A DNA stretch of 64,000 nt from an uncultured Clostridia bacterium (GCA_947626815.1 CANQTN010000002.1:62001-126000), one strand, 5' to 3'; counted from the first letter of the stretch, positions 40,475-51,650 are shown. Numbers and translations are program-made. Notes: generated from the sequence alone by a model not told the origin.

Positions 40475-40638
40475 AATCATACACCTCTTTCTTATTTAAT
40501 TTTCAATGTTCGAATAAAATATATATCTATGTTTTTTAATATATTTTTTCCTACCTCTTATATTTTATCTTTATTATTGTAAACTGTCAAGTAATTTTAA
40601 ATAAAAAGACGAATTTTACATTTATTTCATTACTTTCA

Positions 40639-40664
40639 ACGATGACTTTCCTAGAATATAAAAA
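40639..40664. repeat. Half copy of the TCTAGGAAAGTC hairpin repeat
   Basis: ACGATGACTTTCCTAGAATA matches one arm of the 24823 element and sits directly after the ileS terminator (minus strand). Confidence 0.6.
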
Positions 40665-40700
40665 TAAACCTAAGATTACTTAAAGGGTCTTAGGTTTATT
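40663..40700 (-). terminator. ileS terminator
   Basis: AATAAACCTAAGA pairs perfectly with TCTTAGGTTTATT and is followed by TTTATATT on the minus strand. Confidence 0.85.
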
Positions 40701-40710
40701 ATATGTAATT

Positions 40711-43700
40711 TTATGATTTAACTTCTACATCTATTTGTAAAGTTTCTCCATTTATATTGGTTTGAGTATATGTATTTCTATCTTTGTTGTAAATTATATC
40801 TATTGCTAATGTATCATGTTTAATTAATTTTTCATTTTTATTTATAATTTCTTCTAGCATTTTATTTCCAGATACATAAAGATTTATATTATCTAATACC
40901 TCAAATCCTTTATCTTTTCTCATATTTTGAACTTTAGATAAAATCTCTCTAACATAACCTTCTTCTTTTAGTTCTGGTGTAATATGTGTATCTAAAACAA
41001 CTCCAATTTCGCCTTCTCCACTAAAGCTAAATTCTTCTTTACCTTGCATAGTTACTAAAAGATTTTCTGAATTTAAACCAATTTGAACATCATCTATTTC
41101 TATATATTCTGTTCCCCCATTTTTTATTGTATTTGCTAAATCCATTTGATTTCTTTTTTCAATTTCTTCTTTTATTTTTGGAATGAATTTTCCATATTCT
41201 TTTCCAAGTACAGGAAGATTTGGTTTAATTTCAAAATTAACGTAGTCTGACATTTCAGCTCCAAATTCAATTTTTTTAATATTTAGTTCTTCTTTTACTA
41301 TGTCTGAGTAATATTCTGGTAATGTATTAATTGAAATTAACATTTTTGAAAGTGGTTGTCTATTTTTTATATTACTTATATTTCTTGCACTTCTACCTAA
41401 TTTTACAATCTTATATGCTAAATCCATTTCAGCTTCTAATTTTTTGTCTATTGCTTTTTCATCTACATCTGGCCATAAACATAAATGTACACTTTCTGGT
41501 GCTGTTTTATCTAATGTTACTACTAAATTTTGATAAATCTCGTCTACTATAAATGGTACAAATGGTGCTGAAACTTTTATTAAAGTTGTTAAAACTTTAT
41601 ATAGTGTACAATATGCTCCAATTTTTTCGTCATTTAATTCTTGTGACCAGAATCTTTCTCTGTTTCTACGAACATACCAGTTAGAAAGTTCATCTGTGAA
41701 ATCTTCTATTTTTTGTGCTGCTGTTGTAATGTCATAGCTACTTAATTTGTTATCTACTTCTTTTATTAAAGTATTTAATTTTGAGATAATCCATTTATCC
41801 ATTATATTGGTTACTTTAAATTGCTTATATTCTAATGGATTAAATTTATCGATTTCTGCATATAAAACATAGAAAGAATATACATTCCATAGGGTGCTTA
41901 AAAATCCTCTTTGTGTTTCTTGTACATTTTTTAATCCAAGTCTTGTTGGAAGCCAAGGACTACTACATGTATAAAAATGCCATCTTGTTGCATCTGCTCC
42001 TACAGTTTCTAATAATTCCATAGGGTCTACACCATTTCCTTTAGATTTAGACATTTTTTGTCCTTTTTCATCTAAGACATGACCTAATACTATACAATTT
42101 TCAAATGGGCTTTTTCCAAATAAAGCTGTTCCAACTGCTGTTAATGTATAGAACCATCCCCTAGTTTGATCTACTGCTTCTGATATAAATCCTGCTGGGA
42201 AATTATTATCAAACATTTCTTTATTTTCAAATGGATAATGCCATTGTGCAAAAGGCATTGATCCAGAATCAAACCAACAATCAATTACTTCTTTTGCTCT
42301 ATTCATTTTTTGACCACATTTTGGACATTTTAAATGTACATTATCAATATATGGTTTATGAAGTTCTATATCTTCTGGTACTTCTATTCCTTTTTCTTTT
42401 AGTTCTTCAATAGAACCAATACATTCTTGATGATTACATTTTTCATTTTCACAAGTCCAAATTGGAAGCGGAGTTCCCCAATATCTATCTCTTGAAATTC
42501 CCCAATCGATTACATTTTCTAAGAATTTTCCGAATCTTCCTGTTCTAATAGTATCTGGATACCAATTTACTTTGTTATTGTTTGCTACTAATTCGTCTCT
42601 TAATTTGCTCATTGCAACAAACCAACTTTCTTTTGGATAATATAAAAGTGGTGTATCACATCTCCAGCAATGTGGATATGAGTGTAAATGTTTTTCTTTG
42701 CTAAATAGTTTATTTTGTTCTGCTAGCCACCTGCAAATATCTTCATTGCAATCTCTAACAAATTTTCCATCCCATGGTTTTACTTCTTCTACAAATTTTC
42801 CTGATTTGTCTACTAAATTAATAAAAGTAATTCCATTTTGTTTTGATACTAAACTGTCATCTTCACCGTAAGCAGGTGCAATATGAACGATTCCTGTACC
42901 ATCATCTAAATTTACATAGTCTCCATGTATTACTTCAAATGCTTTTCCTTCTACTTTTGCAAAAGGCATTAATTGTTCATATTTTGTACCTAATAATTCT
43001 TTACCTTTATATGTTTTTATTATTTCATATGGCATTTCTTTTAATACATTTTTTATTAAATCTTTTGCTAAAATATACGTTTCATAAATAGGTTCATCTT
43101 TTGTTCCAATGTTTGTTTTTACTTCCGCATATTCATATGACTTGTTTACGCAAAGTGCTAAATTAGATGGTAAAGTCCATGGCGTTGTTGTCCATGCTAA
43201 AATATATTTATCTTCTCCTACTATTTTAAATTTTGCTATACAAGTTAAGTCTTTTACATCTTTGTACCCTTGTGCTACTTCATGTGATGAAAGTGCTGTT
43301 CCACATCTTGGGCAATATGGCATAACTTTATGTCCTTCATATAAAAGTCCTTTTTCCCACATTTGTTTTAATGCCCACCATACAGATTCAATGTATTCAT
43401 TATGGTATGTTACATATGGATTATCCATATCTACCCAATATCCTACTTTGTTAGTCATTTCTTCCCACATTGATACATATGTAAATACACTATTTTTGCA
43501 TTCTTTTACAAACTTTTCTACACCATATTCTTCAATCTGTTCCTTTCCAGAAATTCCGAGTTTTTTTTCAATTTCCAATTCAACTGGAAGACCATGTGTA
43601 TCCCATCCGGCTTTACGAATAACTTGATAACCTTTCATTACCTTATATCTTGGTATAATGTCTTTCATAACTCTTGTTTCAATATGTCCAACATGTGGCT

Positions 43701-43857
43701 TTCCATTTGCTGTAGGTGGTCCATCATAAAAAGTAAAATATCTCTTTCCTTTGTTCATATCAAAGTTCTTTTTTATGATATTTTTATCTTTCCAAATTTT
43801 TGCTACTTCCTTCTCCATTCCTACAAACCCATTTTTTAATTCTACTTTTTTATACAT
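40711..43857 (-). CDS. ileS: Isoleucyl-tRNA synthetase
   Basis: 1048-residue class I aminoacyl-tRNA synthetase. HIGH-like motif [15 protein letters not shown], editing-domain region, [15 protein letters not shown] and [16 protein letters not shown] are intact. Length and motif style (HVGH, C-terminal extension) fit the eukaryote-like IleS2 type often associated with mupirocin tolerance; that assignment is from overall look only. Cotranscribed with the DUF2207-like gene and controlled by the T-box upstream of it. Confidence 0.95.
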   Translation of the reverse strand: MYKKVELKNGFVGMEKEVAKIWKDKNIIKKNFDMNKGKRYFTFYDGPPTANGKPHVGHIETRVMKDIIPRYKVMKGYQVIRKAGWDTHGLPVELEIEKKLGISGKEQIEEYGVEKFVKECKNSVFTYVSMWEEMTNKVGYWVDMDNPYVTYHNEYIESVWWALKQMWEKGLLYEGHKVMPYCPRCGTALSSHEVAQGYKDVKDLTCIAKFKIVGEDKYILAWTTTPWTLPSNLALCVNKSYEYAEVKTNIGTKDEPIYETYILAKDLIKNVLKEMPYEIIKTYKGKELLGTKYEQLMPFAKVEGKAFEVIHGDYVNLDDGTGIVHIAPAYGEDDSLVSKQNGITFINLVDKSGKFVEEVKPWDGKFVRDCNEDICRWLAEQNKLFSKEKHLHSYPHCWRCDTPLLYYPKESWFVAMSKLRDELVANNNKVNWYPDTIRTGRFGKFLENVIDWGISRDRYWGTPLPIWTCENEKCNHQECIGSIEELKEKGIEVPEDIELHKPYIDNVHLKCPKCGQKMNRAKEVIDCWFDSGSMPFAQWHYPFENKEMFDNNFPAGFISEAVDQTRGWFYTLTAVGTALFGKSPFENCIVLGHVLDEKGQKMSKSKGNGVDPMELLETVGADATRWHFYTCSSPWLPTRLGLKNVQETQRGFLSTLWNVYSFYVLYAEIDKFNPLEYKQFKVTNIMDKWIISKLNTLIKEVDNKLSSYDITTAAQKIEDFTDELSNWYVRRNRERFWSQELNDEKIGAYCTLYKVLTTLIKVSAPFVPFIVDEIYQNLVVTLDKTAPESVHLCLWPDVDEKAIDKKLEAEMDLAYKIVKLGRSARNISNIKNRQPLSKMLISINTLPEYYSDIVKEELNIKKIEFGAEMSDYVNFEIKPNLPVLGKEYGKFIPKIKEEIEKRNQMDLANTIKNGGTEYIEIDDVQIGLNSENLLVTMQGKEEFSFSGEGEIGVVLDTHITPELKEEGYVREILSKVQNMRKDKGFEVLDNINLYVSGNKMLEEIINKNEKLIKHDTLAIDIIYNKDRNTYTQTNINGETLQIDVEVKS

Positions 43858-43912
43858 TTTTATTCCTCCTTTTTTTCTTTTATATATTAATATAAAATGT
43901 TAATTTCGTTTT

Positions 43913-44839
43913 TTATAGAAACCATTTAGAATTTTTTTTATCTATCATCTTTTGTAGTAAAATTTTCTCTTGCTTTGTTATATATCTCTTTTGATTATTT
44001 TTATCTATATAAAAATATTGATTTTCATAAAAGTCAAATTGAATATTTTTTACTATTTCATCATTTTCATCAACGTCTTTGTCTAAATTAATTTTCAATA
44101 TATCTATAATATTTTGATTAATATCTAGAATTACAGAATATGCTAAATATTTTTCCCATAAATAAATTTCTATTAGTTCTCTATTTTTTATTAAAGAATA
44201 GTTTTCTAAATATTTTTTTAATTCTATCATATTTTCTTTTTCTTCTTTTGCCTTTTCTGTATATATATCCATTTTTTTTAATTTCTTATATGATAATGTA
44301 TGAATAACAATTGCAGCAATAAGTACTACTATTAATATCATCTTTTCTGTATTAGGAGTTACTACAAATGAGATATATCTAAAAATATTTAAAATTAGAA
44401 AAATCACAAAAAATGTTATTATTATTTTTGATATGCTATCTCTCAAATATTTTTTCTTCATTTCTATTTTTTCTTTATCAATATATTGTTCTTCTAATGC
44501 TTCTTTTATAATTAATTCACTTATCTTTTTTTTGTTTTTCAAAAATATTGTATTATCTACTCGTGTTATTTCTTCCAATTTTAGTTCATTATCTTTTTCT
44601 ATATCGCTTTTTTTTAAACATTCCAATATAAATTCTTCCGATTTTCTCAATTTTTCATTAGAATTTACTATTTTTATTATTATTTCTTTTTTTGAATTTT
44701 GCTCAAATTTTATATGTTTTTTTAAGAGTAAGTCTAAAATTGTGCTTATTATGATTTTATTCATGATATTTTTGTCTAAAATTGTTTCATAATATATCAG
44801 GCCTGCTTCTCCCATAGATATTTCTTGATTTATTCTCAT
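43913..44839 (-). CDS. Membrane protein resembling the C-terminal part of DUF2207 proteins
   Basis: 308-residue protein with an N-terminal winged-helix-like charged region (residues 1-130), two membrane helices (about 136-185) and a C-terminal region with WEKYLAYSVILDINQNIIDIL, resembling the end of DUF2207 proteins, where a similar WxKYLxYAxxLG pattern occurs. The N-terminal secreted domain of full DUF2207 proteins is missing. Placed between the T-box and ileS, so its expression should follow isoleucine-tRNA charging. Function unknown. Confidence 0.55.
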   Translation of the reverse strand: MRINQEISMGEAGLIYYETILDKNIMNKIIISTILDLLLKKHIKFEQNSKKEIIIKIVNSNEKLRKSEEFILECLKKSDIEKDNELKLEEITRVDNTIFLKNKKKISELIIKEALEEQYIDKEKIEMKKKYLRDSISKIIITFFVIFLILNIFRYISFVVTPNTEKMILIVVLIAAIVIHTLSYKKLKKMDIYTEKAKEEKENMIELKKYLENYSLIKNRELIEIYLWEKYLAYSVILDINQNIIDILKINLDKDVDENDEIVKNIQFDFYENQYFYIDKNNQKRYITKQEKILLQKMIDKKNSKWFL

Positions 44840-44854
44840 TTTATATTTTCTCCT

Positions 44855-45115
44855 ACAAAAAAAATAAATTAAAGCTATTTTATCCTATGTTTTAGGACGA
44901 AATAGCTTTAATTCCGCGGTACCACCTATTTTAGTAATTTATATTTTACTCTCTTAATTTTTCTTTAACGCAGAAATACGATTAAACTTAATTTTATTAA
45001 AATTTCAGTCTAACAACTAATTAAGGTGATAATAAACAATTTTTACTTACCAAATTCTCAGCTACCTTTGGCTCTCTTTAAGTTATTTTATCATTTATAT
45101 TGTCCTTGTTAACGT
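44855..45115 (-). promoter_or_regulatory. T-box riboswitch leader (isoleucine) with terminator
   Basis: The T-box core AGGTGGTACCGCGG (44927-44914) is followed by an intrinsic terminator: AAAGCTATTT and its complement at 44871-44909, then a run of T. The upstream 150 bases contain stem I-like sequence with AGAGAG and GGTAGCTGAGAATTTGG. An ATC triplet near 45030 may be the isoleucine specifier, fitting ileS two genes downstream. Uncharged tRNA-Ile would stabilise the antiterminator. Confidence 0.88.
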
Positions 45116-45137
45116 TTTTTATTTATTATTATACATA

Positions 45138-45165
45138 ATTATATCATTTTTATAAATTTTTGCAA
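45138..45165 (-). promoter_or_regulatory. Promoter of the T-box/ileS operon
   Basis: TTGCAA (45165-45160) and TATAAT (45143-45138) with a 16-base spacer, just upstream of the T-box leader. Confidence 0.55.
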
Positions 45166-45202
45166 GTATTTTTATATATTTTCTATCATATTTTTTATAG
45201 CT

Positions 45203-46393
45203 TTATTTAATTAATCTTGCTGTCTCTTTTGCTATCATTAATTCTTCATTTGTAGGAATAACATATACTTTTACTGCTGAATTTGCTTTTGAAACTAGTT
45301 TTTCCTCACTTCTTATGTTATTTAATTCTTCATCAATTTCAACGCCCATAAATTTTAATTGTTCACAAATACCTTTTCTGATATTAATTTGATTTTCTCC
45401 AACTCCTCCAGTAAAAATTATATAATCTACTCCTCCCATGGCAGCAGCATATTTTGCAATATATCCAGATATTGAATATTCAAAATTTTGCACTGCTATT
45501 TTAGCTTTTTCATTTCCTTCATTAGCTGCTGCTTCAATTTCTCTAAAATCAGGTACTAATCCAGATATTGCTTGTATTCCTGATTTTTTATTTAAAATAT
45601 TTTCCATTTCATCTACTGATAAATTTTCTTTTTTCATTAAGTATAATACTATTGATGGATCTATATCGCCACTTCTTGTTACCATAGGAATTCCTCCAAG
45701 TGGTGTTAACCCCATACTTGTATCTACTGATTTACCACCTTGAATTGCACATATACTTGATCCCTGGCCTAAATGGCATGTTACTATTTTCATATTTTCA
45801 ATTGGCTTATTTTCTATTTCAGCTAGTCTTTGTGAAACAAACATATGTGATGTTCCATGAAATCCGTATTTTCTTACACTATATTTTTCATAATATTCAT
45901 ATGGTATTGGATATATATATCTTTCTTTTGGAATAGACTGATGAAATGCTGTATCAAATACTCCAACCATTGGTTTATTTGGCATTACATTTTTACATGC
46001 TTCAATTCCTAATATACAAGCTGGATTGTGTAATGGTGCTAAATCTGTACATTCTTTTAGCACTTTAATAACATTTTCATCAATTATAACTGATTCTGTT
46101 ATTTTTTCTCCTCCATGAACTAATCTATGCCCTATTGCATTTATCTCATCTAAATTATCTATTACCTTATATTCTGGATTAATTAACTGCTTCAAGGCAA
46201 ATTCAATAGCTTCTGTATGATTATATGCTGGATTATCTATTTTTATTTTTTTGCCATTTACTTTATGTGTTATAAAAGCTTCTTTTTCTCCTATTCTTTC
46301 ATATTTTCCAGATGCCATAATTTCTTCTGTTTCCATATTTATTAATTGATATTTCAATGATGAACTACCACAATTTAATACTAAAATTTTCAT
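45203..46393 (-). CDS. ackA: Acetate kinase, copy 1
   Basis: Transfers phosphate between acetyl phosphate and ADP in the acetate branch of fermentation. 396 residues from MKILVLNCGSSSLKYQ; motifs FDTAFHQSIP, YGFHGTSHMFV, TCHLGQGSSICAI and TGGVGENQINIR are complete. The ATG at 46393 is chosen over one four codons upstream. Second of two tandem ackA genes after pta. The leader carries a hairpin repeat shared with ymdB. Confidence 0.95.
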   Translation of the reverse strand: MKILVLNCGSSSLKYQLINMETEEIMASGKYERIGEKEAFITHKVNGKKIKIDNPAYNHTEAIEFALKQLINPEYKVIDNLDEINAIGHRLVHGGEKITESVIIDENVIKVLKECTDLAPLHNPACILGIEACKNVMPNKPMVGVFDTAFHQSIPKERYIYPIPYEYYEKYSVRKYGFHGTSHMFVSQRLAEIENKPIENMKIVTCHLGQGSSICAIQGGKSVDTSMGLTPLGGIPMVTRSGDIDPSIVLYLMKKENLSVDEMENILNKKSGIQAISGLVPDFREIEAAANEGNEKAKIAVQNFEYSISGYIAKYAAAMGGVDYIIFTGGVGENQINIRKGICEQLKFMGVEIDEELNNIRSEEKLVSKANSAVKVYVIPTNEELMIAKETARLIK

Positions 46394-46399
46394 TATTAT

Positions 46400-46470
46400 T
46401 CTCATTCCTTTCTAAGGGACAAATCTGGTTGGAAAAGAATTAAATTATTGTAATTATTTTCAACCTTTTT
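46400..46470 (-). repeat. Leader repeat with hairpin upstream of ackA copy 1 (copy 2)
   Basis: Near-identical to 38764-38835; the hairpin spans 46427-46465 (GGTTGGAAAAGAATTA and near complement) and the following CCTTYCTAAGG-type stretch contains the ribosome site. Confidence 0.7.
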
Positions 46471-46493
46471 CTCCTTTTTTCTATTAATTATAT

Positions 46494-47696
46494 TCAAATT
46501 GTTTCTTTAACAATTCTTAAGGTTTCTTTTGCTATCATTAATTCTTCATTTGTAGGTATTACATATACTAATACTTTTGAATCTTCTGATGATATTTTTG
46601 CTTCTACTGCAAAAGCATTTTGATTAGCTTGATTATCTAATTTTACTCCCATAAATTCTAATTTTTTACATATTTCTTCTCTTGATTCTATTCCTCTTTC
46701 TCCAACTCCTGCTGTAAATGTTATTACATCTACTCCATTCATTGCAACTGCACACCTTGCAATATAACTTGCTATTAAATAATGATAATTATCAAGTGAC
46801 AGTTGTGCTAGTTCATTTCCTTTTGCTGCTTCACTTTCTATGTCTCTATTATCTGCTGATATTTCTGATATTCCTAAAAGTCCTGATTTCTTGTTTAGCA
46901 TTATATCTGCTTCTTCTGGAGTCATGTTTTCTTTTTTCATTATAAATGTTACTACAGATGGGTCTAAGTCACCACTTCTTGTTCCCATTGGTATTCCTGC
47001 AGTTGGTGTTAATCCCATACTTGTTTCTATTGATTTTCCATTTTGTATTGCACAAATGCTTGCACCTTGTCCAATATGACAATTAATTATTTTTAAGTTT
47101 TCTATTGGTTTTCCTAAAATTTCTGAGACTCTTTCTGATACAAACATATGTGATATTCCATGAAATCCATATTTTCTAATTCCATATTTTTTATAATATT
47201 CATATGGTATTGGATATATATATCTTTCTTTTGGTAGTGTGTGATGAAATACAGTATCAAATACTGCTACATTAGGCTTTCCTGGCATTTCTTTTTGACA
47301 TGCTTGTATTCCAAGTATTCCAGCAGGATTATGCAGTGGTGCCAAATCTACACATTGTTGTATTTTTTTTATTACTTCATCATCTACTAATACTGATTCA
47401 TTAAATTTTTCTCCTCCATGTACTATTCTATGCCCTATACAATCAATCTCTTCTAAACTTTTTATTACTCCATATTCAGAATGTAATAATTGCTCCATTA
47501 CAATTTTTAAAACTTCTGAATGATTTTTAGCTGATTTTTTTACTTTTATTTTTTGACCTTTTACTTTATGAGTAAAAAAAGCTTCTTCACTACCTATTCT
47601 TTCATAATATCCTGATACCAATATTTCTTCTGTATCCATATCAATTACTTGATATTTTAATGACGAGCTTCCTGAGTTTAATACTAAAATCTTCAT
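46494..47696 (-). CDS. ackA: Acetate kinase, copy 2
   Basis: 400 residues, closely similar to copy 1 along its length, with all motifs (NSGSSSLKYQV, FDTVFHHTLP, YGFHGISHMFV, NCHIGQGASICAI, TAGVGERGIESR). It lies between pta and copy 1. TAGVGE replaces TGGVGE and FHHTLP replaces FHQSIP, so the two enzymes are diverged paralogues, not a recent duplication. Confidence 0.94.
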   Translation of the reverse strand: MKILVLNSGSSSLKYQVIDMDTEEILVSGYYERIGSEEAFFTHKVKGQKIKVKKSAKNHSEVLKIVMEQLLHSEYGVIKSLEEIDCIGHRIVHGGEKFNESVLVDDEVIKKIQQCVDLAPLHNPAGILGIQACQKEMPGKPNVAVFDTVFHHTLPKERYIYPIPYEYYKKYGIRKYGFHGISHMFVSERVSEILGKPIENLKIINCHIGQGASICAIQNGKSIETSMGLTPTAGIPMGTRSGDLDPSVVTFIMKKENMTPEEADIMLNKKSGLLGISEISADNRDIESEAAKGNELAQLSLDNYHYLIASYIARCAVAMNGVDVITFTAGVGERGIESREEICKKLEFMGVKLDNQANQNAFAVEAKISSEDSKVLVYVIPTNEELMIAKETLRIVKETI

Positions 47697-47751
47697 AAGA
47701 TTTTCCTCCCCTCATTTTAACATAAATATATAAGTATTAAAAAAATAATAT

Positions 47752-48769
<1,018 letters not shown>

Positions 48770-48834
48770 AGTTTTCTCTCCCTTATTCAATTTTTTTACA
48801 TTATATAATCAAATTAAAAAAAGTACAAGTATTT

Positions 48835-48859
48835 TTTTATATTCTAGGAAAGTTACCAT
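48835..48859. repeat. Half copy of the TCTAGGAAAGTC hairpin repeat
   Basis: TATATTCTAGGAAAGTTACC matches the other arm of the 24823 element; it lies ten bases after the trmB stop. Confidence 0.5.
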
Positions 48860-48869
48860 AAATAAATAA

Positions 48870-49532
48870 TCAATTATTTTTTGCTATCAGTGCTTTTATT
48901 TTTATTCCTTGCTCAGAAAACATTTTTTCATGTTCAGTTTCTATATTTTTTTCAAATATTGGTTCTTCATGTAAGTTATATGTTTTTTTGACTATTTCAA
49001 ATCCAGATTCTTTAAAATAACTTAAACTAGATTCAAATAAATCATCATCATCTGTTTTAAAATAAGTTTCACCATTTTTTGTTAAAAATTCTTTATATTT
49101 TTTCAGTTGAATAAAATGTGTTAATCTTTTTTTTCTATGTTTTCCTCTTGGCCATGGATTGCAAAAGTTAATATAAATTCTATCTATTTCATCTTTTTTG
49201 TCTAATATTAAAAGTATTCTTTCTATATCAAATCTGGTTATTAATATGTTGCTTAGCTCTATGTTTCTATCAATATATACCTGTTCTATATTTCTTTTAG
49301 CTAGTCCTAACATTGCATCTACTAAATCAATTGCTATATAATTTATATTTAAATTGTTTACTGCTAGTTGCGCCATGAATTGCCCTTTTCCACATCCTAA
49401 TTCTAAATGTAATGCATTTTGTGAATTTTTAAATTTTTCTTTCCATTTTCCTTTTAATTTTTCTGGTTCATTAATATAAAATTTGCATGCTTCTAATTCT
49501 GGTCTTGCCCACTTTTTATATCGTATTCTCAT
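48870..49532 (-). CDS. trmB: tRNA (guanine-N7)-methyltransferase
   Basis: 220-residue AdoMet methyltransferase forming m7G46 in tRNA. LHLELGCGKGQFMAQLA is the AdoMet motif; INFCNPWPRGKHRKKRL, close to the family's NFSDPWPKxRHxKRRL, and YFKTDDDDLFESSL are family marks. Complete. Confidence 0.92.
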   Translation of the reverse strand: MRIRYKKWARPELEACKFYINEPEKLKGKWKEKFKNSQNALHLELGCGKGQFMAQLAVNNLNINYIAIDLVDAMLGLAKRNIEQVYIDRNIELSNILITRFDIERILLILDKKDEIDRIYINFCNPWPRGKHRKKRLTHFIQLKKYKEFLTKNGETYFKTDDDDLFESSLSYFKESGFEIVKKTYNLHEEPIFEKNIETEHEKMFSEQGIKIKALIAKNN

Positions 49533-49717
49533 TTAATTACTTCTCCTACTTTTTTATAATATGTTTATTATACTTTATATTTTTATTTTTTTCAATATTT
49601 TTGTTATTTCCCATCTTCTTTTATAACTGGAATAGCACATTTACATAATTCTTTTCTCATACAGCAATAATTTTTATTTCTTTACAATTCATTTTAGAAG
49701 CAAAAAAGTGCAAAAAA

Positions 49718-49841
49718 ATATACCACGAATGGTATATCACAAAGTGGCTAATTTCGATGGTGTGTTTGTTATCTAAAGGGTATTAACACCATCGAAATCA
49801 GCGCTTCTTGGTAAGCTATCTTTTATAGCACTTCCAAGAAG
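49718..49841. repeat. Cluster of three hairpins in the 387-bp gap between trmB and the pilin-like gene
   Basis: No gene found in 49533-49919. Three inverted repeats stand in a row: ATATACCA/TGGTATAT (49718-49737); ATTTCGATGGTGT/ACACCATCGAAAT (49751-49763 with 49786-49798); GCTTCTTGG/CCAAGAAGC (49803-49811 with 49833-49841). They lie downstream of the lectin-type gene on its strand. The rest of the gap is AT-rich and featureless. Their base composition is less AT-rich than the surroundings. Confidence 0.65.
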
Positions 49842-49901
49842 CCTTTTATTTAATTATTCTCCACTGCCCAAGTTTTTCCTTCTTTAACAATGGATTTTTT
49901 T

Positions 49902-49919
49902 GAAACCCTTACGGGTTTC
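49902..49919 (-). repeat. Short hairpin directly after the variable-region gene (DGR-type)
   Basis: GAAACCC-GTAA-GGGTTTC on the minus strand: a 7-bp stem with a four-base loop beginning at the first base after the stop codon. Known diversity-generating retroelements carry such short-stem tetraloop hairpins just after the variable region, where they help target retrohoming. It lacks a T tract, so a terminator role is less likely. Confidence 0.6.
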
Positions 49920-51399
49920 TTATTCAGTGAGCAGATTTGCATAAAGTGTGAGCCTAAAAGAATAGTCGATGCTGACATCGGAAGTAGAAAGACCGTAGCG
50001 ACCAGCTGTAAAGTCACCGCTGTTGCCGCCAAATACCCCCACGAGCGACACAAGGAGGGTAGGAACCCGTACATGTTTCTGTTGTCCACTCTACACAATT
50101 ACTTGCCATATCATAGATATTACATACTTTATCTGTTGTTCCATTTCTTTCTCCTGTAGTTAATGTTTCAGTTGTATTTTTTGAATTCTGCTTTGAATAT
50201 GTTTTATTTTCTGAATATTTTTGTATGAACACTATTGCTGTATCCCATGCATAACTATTTACTAAATCACTTGTAAATTTGTCACTTGTATACATTTTTT
50301 GTGCTGCTGTTGCTGCATTTGGTTGTGTTATTTCATTCCATGGATTTACATTCCCTTTTGATTCAACCTTATTGCTTGTTCCTTTACTTGCTTCATATCT
50401 CGCTAGGTAATAACCTCTATTTTGAGTTGCACTTTCTAAAAATTTGTCTAACTCTTTTGCTACTGTATTTCCCTTTCCTTCTGTTAGTTCATAATAATAG
50501 TAAGAACCGTTATTTTCCTTATCATTGTTAAAATAAATTTTATATTCATCGTTACTTTCATCTGCATATTGGTCTGCTGGCTGTACTAAAGTTGCTATTC
50601 CGTTTCCTGTTGGTTCTGAATTATATATTGCATCAAATTTATATCTTCCTAATTTTATAGGTGTATCATTTTCATGATTATCGTTTGGTTTGTCTTTTAT
50701 TTTTTCTTTGTCTGTTTCTAGTGGTATCCATACAAACTGATTTCCATCTCCATCTTGAACTACTATTCCATCTTGAACTGTTGGCATTCCTGAGTCTGAA
50801 TAGTCATATTCTACGGTTGAATCTTCTTCATTTGTTACAATATGAAATCCTGCTGGTATTGTTACTGGATTATTAAATTCATCATACACCGTTGTATTTT
50901 TTTCACGGTCTATATTTCCTTCTAAATTATCCTTTATTTGTGTTGAAGTTATTAGTGGCGGTGTATTTCCACTATATATTTCCCCTATCTCTATTTCATA
51001 TCCTCCAAGTTCTTTTTTTGCATTTAACTTCAACTTACTCATATCATCTGGGATATCTTCTTCTGCTGGTACATCATCAAAATATTTTTCTAGTACTCCT
51101 TTTAGTTGTCCTTTTGTTATATCTTTTCCTAAATTATCTGCTAGTAACCCTAATATATCTCTTTGGGCACTTTCTATTATATTTTCTTTTTGTGTCTCAT
51201 CTGCTGCTTTTGTTGCTTTATTTAGTATTCCATCTTCTCCTGTTATCATTGCTATTGTTACTCCTGCTAATATTAACAATACTATTATTGTTATTACTAG
51301 AGCTATTAGTGTTATTCCTTTTTCTTTCTCTTTTAATTTAAATGTGCTTTTTTCTTTTTTGTACCCTCTCCTATTAGATTTTTTCTTTACTTCTTTCAT
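49920..51399 (-). CDS. Pilin-like protein with C-terminal FGE/C-type-lectin domain; probable DGR target; read through a CGG +1 site
   Basis: About 492 residues. A basic start and a type IV prepilin-like motif (KGITLIALVITIIVLLILAG, residues about 28-47) precede a helical spacer and a formylglycine-enzyme-like lectin fold (DGNQFVWIPLE, GYYLARYEAS, VCNIYDMASNCVEWT, ARGG). The zero frame reaches CGG at 50028-50026 after VARGGIW; skipping the C gives glycine and NSGDFTAGRYGLSTSDVS... ending FRLTLYANLLTE, the expected end of such domains. The last 45 codons are rich in NNC codons (GGC, AAC, AGC, GAC, CGC, TAC, TCC, GTC, ATC), unlike the AT-rich remainder. Together with the hairpin after the stop, this suggests adenine-directed diversification. 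No reverse transcriptase or template repeat is in the window. Confidence 0.8.
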
Positions 51400-51578
51400 C
51401 TTTTTTCCTCCTTTTTCTTTTGCTTTTTTTACTCTTTTATCATTCTATTTTTTAGCAAAATTTTCTTTCTTTATTATTCACTATTTCTAATAATAGTATA
51501 ATTTTCTATATATACTTTTCTAATAAGAGACTCTTTTTTAATTTTCAATGTTCTACTATTATTTTCATAGTTTTTATA

Positions 51579-51650
51579 TTATAGAAAAGTCATCATTTAA
51601 AAAAAGATAGACTTTCTGTAGAAGATAAATATGCGGAGTTTAAATTTTGC
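51579..51650. repeat. Hairpin repeat, full copy 2 of the 24823 family
   Basis: AAAAGTCATC and GATAGACTTT form the stem; the flank AGAAGATAAATATG followed by AGTTTAAATTT is shared with 24823-24890. It lies in the 364-bp gap upstream of the pilin-like gene and the RluA-type gene (divergent). The rest of that gap is AT-rich promoter sequence. Confidence 0.6.

Noticed and set aside
49533..49919. DGR template repeat or reverse transcriptase near the lectin gene
   Set aside because: The 387-bp gap has hairpins but no sequence resembling the variable region and no coding frame; the retroelement, if real, is outside the window.
49850..50098. Open frame starting MCRVDNRNMYGF on the minus strand
   Set aside because: It lies in a third frame over the end of the lectin-type gene; the protein family match is in the CGG-shifted frame instead.
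50892..51341. Leu-rich plus-strand frame opposite the pilin-like gene
   Set aside because: Antisense shadow of an AT-rich coding strand; no ribosome site, composition not protein-like.
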